NCBI GenBank assembly: GCA_019359725.1
Contig: JAHHGR010000006.1
Coordinates: 1-64,000 of the forward strand
Reading direction: 5' to 3'
From: Aphanocapsa lilacina HA4352-LM1
GTDB lineage: Bacteria > Cyanobacteriota > Cyanobacteriia > Gloeobacterales > Gloeobacteraceae
DNA length: 64,000 bases
Below the pieces are notes generated by a model. The model worked only from the letters and a program-made list of their open reading frames with translations. It was not told where the DNA came from and made no database searches. The stretch's first letter is position 1, and the number at the start of each line of letters is the position of its first letter. The position numbers were made by a program, and so were the translations under genes. Below are positions 60,368-64,000 of the stretch, in pieces.

Positions 60368-63300
60368 ATGCATCGCACTTCGGCAACGGCGGGCAGCTGG
60401 CAACCGCAAGGCCAGGGGACTACCCTGATGGAGCAGACGGCGGCGCCGCTTATCTTTTTGAGCGCAGCCGATACCGAGATTCAGGCGCTCGCCGCCGCTC
60501 TTGAGCATCTGCCCGTTGGGCTGGGCCCCGTGCGGGCGGCAAGCCTGCTGCAGCTATCTCAGCAGGTGGCTATCGACCACTACGCCGAGACGGTCCTGGC
60601 CCACAGCCGGGCTATCGTGCTGCGGCTTTTGGGCGGCCGGGCTTACTGGTCCTACGGGCTGGAGGTGGTCTGCGCGCTGGCGCGCGAACGTGGTATCGCT
60701 CTGGCGGTGCTGCCGGGCGACGAGCAGCCCGATTTGGAGTTGCTCGCGTGCTCGACGGTGGATCTGGTGGTGGCCGAACGGCTCTGGCGCTACTGCCGCG
60801 CCGGTGGTCCGCTCAATCTCGGTCGCGCTCTGCAACTGCTCTGCGACTGTGCTTTGGGGAGCGCGTTCGATCCTGGCCCGCCGGTGGAAACACCCCGCAG
60901 CGGCCTGTACGAATGGGGAGGCACACCCCGACCGGGACGAGCGCCGGTGGGGGTGCTTTTTTATCGCGCCCACCTGTTGAGCGGCAACACGGCGGCCATC
61001 GATGCGCTGTGCGCGGCGCTCGACGCACGCGATCTGCAGGCGCGCCCGATTTTTGTCAATTCGCTGCGCGATCCGGACGCCGCAGCCCAGCTCAAATCGC
61101 TGCTTACGGATGTGCAGTGTTTGATCAACACGACCAGTTTTTCGCTGGCCCGCCTGCCCGGTGAATCGGACGGGGCGGAGCCGCCGGATCTCTGGGCGGC
61201 CCTTGATGTGCCGGTGATTCAGGCGATCTTCGCAGGCTGCACCCGCGATGATTGGCAGGCCGGTACCGCCGGGCTCTGGGCGCGCGACGTGGCGATGAAC
61301 ATCGCTCTACCGGAGGTCGATGGCCGCATCGTCGGCCGCGCCGTCTCCTTTAAGCACGCTGCATCGGTGGCTGCGTCCCTCGAAGCGCCGCTGAGCAGCT
61401 ACCGGCCGGAGCCAGACCGGGTGGCCTTCGTGGCGGCATTGGCAGCACGCTGGGTGACATTGCGCCGCACGCCCGTCCCTCGCCGCCGCATCGCCTTGGT
61501 GCTGGCCAATTACCCCAACCGCGACGGCAGGCTCGCCAACGGCGTCGGCCTCGACACTCCCGCCAGTTGCGCCGCCATCCTCGCCGCCCTCGCCGCCGTA
61601 GGCTACGATACCGGCCCTCGGCCACTGCCTGCCGACGGCGACGCGCTGATGGCACAGCTGACGGCGGGTCTCACCAACGACCCTGAGGGCTTCGACTGGC
61701 GCCCACTCGGGCAGTGGGTACCTTTTGACGATTACGAACGCTTTTTTGCAACTTTGCCGGTGGCGGTGCAGGAGCAGGTGCGCAGTCGCTGGGGACCGCC
61801 GCCGGGTGAGTGGGGCGGGCGCCCGCAGGGGCTGCCGGTCAGCGGAGTGCGCTTCGGCAATCTATTCGTGGGCATCCAACCTGCCCGCGGCTACGACGCC
61901 GACCCTGCTTTCAGCTACCACGCCCCGGACCTGGAGCCTCCCCACCCTTACTTTGCCTTTTACCACTGGCTGCGCGACATCTGGGGGGCGCAGGCGATCG
62001 TGCACGTGGGCAAGCACGGCAACCTCGAATGGTTGCCCGGCAAGGCCAACGCCCTGGGGCCGGAATGCTTCCCGGAGGCGGTCTTTGGTGCGATGCCCCA
62101 CCTGTACCCGTTTATCGTCAACGATCCAGGCGAAGGTTCCCAGGCCAAACGGCGCACCCAGGCGGTGATCGTCGATCACCTGACGCCGCCGATGGCCCGG
62201 GCCGAGACCTACGGCGACCTGCTCGATCTCGAAAACTTAATAGACGAATACCACGAAGCGGCCAGCCTCGACCCCGATCGGCTGCCGGTCATTCGCTCCC
62301 GGCTTGCCGAACTCATTCGCCGGACCCAGCTGCACCGCGACTTCGGCCGGGCCGAGCCTCCCTCTGAAGCGGATTTGCCTGCCTTTCTCACCCTCGCCGA
62401 TGGCTATCTGTGCGAACTAAAAGAAGCACAAATCCGCGACGGTTTGCACATTCTAGGCCGTCCGCCCACCGGCGAGCAACGCCTCGGGTTGCTTGCGGCC
62501 CTGGCGCGGGTGGGAAGCAACGGACGCCCCGGCCTCACCCAGGCCCTCGCCCGCGATCTAGGTCTTGAATTTGACCCGCTCGCAGCCGACGGCGCCTTGC
62601 CCTACGGCGGCGCAGCCCTGTCCGGTTGCCGCACGGTGGGCGATGCGATCGAAAAGCTCGAAGCGTTCGGGCACGACTTGCTTGCCCAACTGCCGGTGCT
62701 CCCGGAGGGTTTGCCCGCCACCTGCGCGGTGCTGGGTTGGGTGCGCGCCTTTCTCGATCCGGCCCTGGCTGCCACCACCGACGAAATCACCGCCCTGCTG
62801 CATGGCCTAGCCGGTGGTTTTGTGCCGCCCGGTCCGAGTGGTGCCCCGACGCGGGGCCGGCCGGAGGTACTGCCCACCGGGCGCAACTTTTTTTCGGTTG
62901 ATTTGCGGGCGCTTCCCAGCCCGAGCGCCTGGGATGTCGGGCGGCGGGCGGCCGAGGCGCTCGTCGAGCGCTACACCCAAGATTGCGGCGAGTACCCCCG
63001 CGAGATCGGTCTGTCGATCTGGGGAACCAGCACGATGCGCACCGGCGGCGACGATCTGGCTCAGGCGCTCGCCCTGCTTGGGGTGCAGCCGGTGTGGGAC
63101 CGGACCACCCGCCGGGTGATCGATTTTGAGATTTTGCCGGTCGGCACCCTCGGCCGACCCCGCGTCGATGTCACCCTGCGCGTGTCGGGCTTTTTTCGCG
63201 ATGCCTTCGCGAACCTGATCGATTTGTTCCATAGCGCGGTGCTGGCTGTGACCCGCCTGGACGAGCCGGATGAGGACAACCCGCTTGCCGCCGCGGCGCG

Positions 63301-64000
63301 CGAAGAAGCGGCCGCGGGCGATGGGCTGTTTCGGGTCTTCGGTCCCAAACCCGGGGCCTACGGCGCCGGATTGCAGGGGCTCATCGACTCGCAAGCCTGG
63401 CGGGACGAAGCGGATCTGGCGCGCGCCTACTTGAACTGGAGCGGCTACGCCTACACAGGCAAAGGCGACGGGGTGGCCGCCCCCGCCGCCCTCGCGCGCC
63501 GGTTGCGCCGGATCCAGGCGGTGCTCCACAACCAGGACAACCGCGAGCACGACCTGCTCGATTCGGACGATTACTACCAGTTTCAAGGGGGGATGACCGC
63601 GGCTTCCCGGGTGCTCGCCGGCCGTCAACCGAAGACCTATTTCGGTGATCACTCCCGCCCCCAAAATCCGAAAGTCCGCGCCCTGAGTGAAGAGGTCTCC
63701 CGGGTCTATCGCTCGCGGGTGGTCAATCCCAAATGGATCGCGGGCATGCTGCGCCACGGCTACAAGGGGGCCTTTGAACTGGCGGCGACGGTCGATTATC
63801 TGTTCGCCTACGACGCCACCGCCCGCTGTGTCGAAGATTTTATGTACCGGGGAGTGGCTGAGCGCTATCTATTTGACCCGGCGGTGCAGGAGTTCGTGCG
63901 CGCCAAAAATCCCTGGGTGCTTCGGGATATGGCCGAGCGGCTGCTCGAAGCCCACCAGCGCCAGTTGTGGCAGGACGCCCCCGCCGAGTTGCTCGCCCGC
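60368..64000 (+). CDS. cobN: cobaltochelatase subunit CobN, 5' part (cut by window edge)
   Basis: 1211 codons without stop to the edge; full proteins are about 1250-1300 residues. CobN is the large subunit of the ATP-dependent chelatase that inserts cobalt into hydrogenobyrinate diamide for cobalamin. It belongs to the same family as ChlH/BchH. Seen: MHRTSATAGSW and EQTAAPLIFLSAADTEI at the N-terminus, ANYPNRDGRLANGVGLDTP, WGAQAIVHVGKHGNLEWLPGK, IWGTSTMRTGGDDLAQALALLGVQP and GFFRDAFANLIDLFHSAV. The start at 60368 fits the cyanobacterial N-terminus; ATG 60428 has a better upstream purine run. It may be co-transcribed with the regulator before it. Confidence 0.93.
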   Translation, partial: MHRTSATAGSWQPQGQGTTLMEQTAAPLIFLSAADTEIQALAAALEHLPVGLGPVRAASLLQLSQQVAIDHYAETVLAHSRAIVLRLLGGRAYWSYGLEVVCALARERGIALAVLPGDEQPDLELLACSTVDLVVAERLWRYCRAGGPLNLGRALQLLCDCALGSAFDPGPPVETPRSGLYEWGGTPRPGRAPVGVLFYRAHLLSGNTAAIDALCAALDARDLQARPIFVNSLRDPDAAAQLKSLLTDVQCLINTTSFSLARLPGESDGAEPPDLWAALDVPVIQAIFAGCTRDDWQAGTAGLWARDVAMNIALPEVDGRIVGRAVSFKHAASVAASLEAPLSSYRPEPDRVAFVAALAARWVTLRRTPVPRRRIALVLANYPNRDGRLANGVGLDTPASCAAILAALAAVGYDTGPRPLPADGDALMAQLTAGLTNDPEGFDWRPLGQWVPFDDYERFFATLPVAVQEQVRSRWGPPPGEWGGRPQGLPVSGVRFGNLFVGIQPARGYDADPAFSYHAPDLEPPHPYFAFYHWLRDIWGAQAIVHVGKHGNLEWLPGKANALGPECFPEAVFGAMPHLYPFIVNDPGEGSQAKRRTQAVIVDHLTPPMARAETYGDLLDLENLIDEYHEAASLDPDRLPVIRSRLAELIRRTQLHRDFGRAEPPSEADLPAFLTLADGYLCELKEAQIRDGLHILGRPPTGEQRLGLLAALARVGSNGRPGLTQALARDLGLEFDPLAADGALPYGGAALSGCRTVGDAIEKLEAFGHDLLAQLPVLPEGLPATCAVLGWVRAFLDPALAATTDEITALLHGLAGGFVPPGPSGAPTRGRPEVLPTGRNFFSVDLRALPSPSAWDVGRRAAEALVERYTQDCGEYPREIGLSIWGTSTMRTGGDDLAQALALLGVQPVWDRTTRRVIDFEILPVGTLGRPRVDVTLRVSGFFRDAFANLIDLFHSAVLAVTRLDEPDEDNPLAAAAREEAAAGDGLFRVFGPKPGAYGAGLQGLIDSQAWRDEADLARAYLNWSGYAYTGKGDGVAAPAALARRLRRIQAVLHNQDNREHDLLDSDDYYQFQGGMTAASRVLAGRQPKTYFGDHSRPQNPKVRALSEEVSRVYRSRVVNPKWIAGMLRHGYKGAFELAATVDYLFAYDATARCVEDFMYRGVAERYLFDPAVQEFVRAKNPWVLRDMAERLLEAHQRQLWQDAPAELLAR

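Overview
The window looks like chromosomal DNA of a high-GC, thylakoid-lacking cyanobacterium of the Gloeobacter type (inference). PsbO at 27593-28369 shows an oxygenic phototroph. Glycolate oxidation genes, CYP110-like P450s, an aerobic-type CobN and a retinal/apocarotenoid oxygenase fit a cyanobacterium. The divergent PsbO with a lipobox and the short zinc-type S14 point to a deep-branching lineage. No insertion sequence, prophage or CRISPR array was seen.

Layout. 1-2074: the start of rpsL (minus), a zinc-ribbon membrane protein and proA. 2266-8330: fourteen ribosomal protein genes in one tight plus-strand operon (L22-S3-L16-L29-S17-L14-L24-L5-S14-S8-L6-L18-S5-L15). It lacks the usual L3-L4-L23-L2-S19 start and is followed by an AbgT-type transporter instead of secY. 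10173-19959: a mixed region with a CheY-like regulator, an RsbRD-domain histidine kinase, an MDR oxidoreductase, a secreted sugar dehydrogenase, a POT peptide transporter, a stress protein, an ABC exporter and a TSUP permease. 20031-23878: a SNF2 helicase translationally coupled to a SWIM zinc-finger protein. 23967-30963: tRNA-Pro(CGG), a 7TM-HD cyclic-di-AMP phosphodiesterase candidate, fabH, psbO, truB and a carotenoid oxygenase.

31152-39083: a secreted protein that looks like a metzincin with its zinc ligands replaced, a coupled pair of M16 peptidase subunits (one active, one degenerate), a TPR-like membrane protein, a 620-bp gene-free structured region, a HAD phosphatase, and a coupled glutaredoxin/glutathione synthetase pair. 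39289-47439: a TonB-dependent receptor converging on a four-gene minus-strand operon tldD-P450-P450-tldE. 47608-50121: histidine ammonia-lyase and an NmrA-type reductase. 50548-58185: a protein built almost entirely of 19-residue RP[IV] repeats, divergent from glcD-glcE-glcF, followed by a phosphoketolase-related ThDP enzyme. 58359-64000: a YdjM-like membrane protein, an NtcA-type site with tiny ORFs, an unusual leader before a NarL-type regulator with a degenerate receiver, and a CobN gene running off the window.

The most interesting items are the tldD/tldE operon carrying two tandem P450s (possible peptide-processing or tailoring system), the 19-residue repeat protein, the pseudo-metzincin, the lipoprotein form of PsbO with a perfect dyad in its promoter region, the sharply AT-rich patch inside the SNF2 ATPase motif region, and the NtcA-box/leader region at 59.1-59.6 kb.
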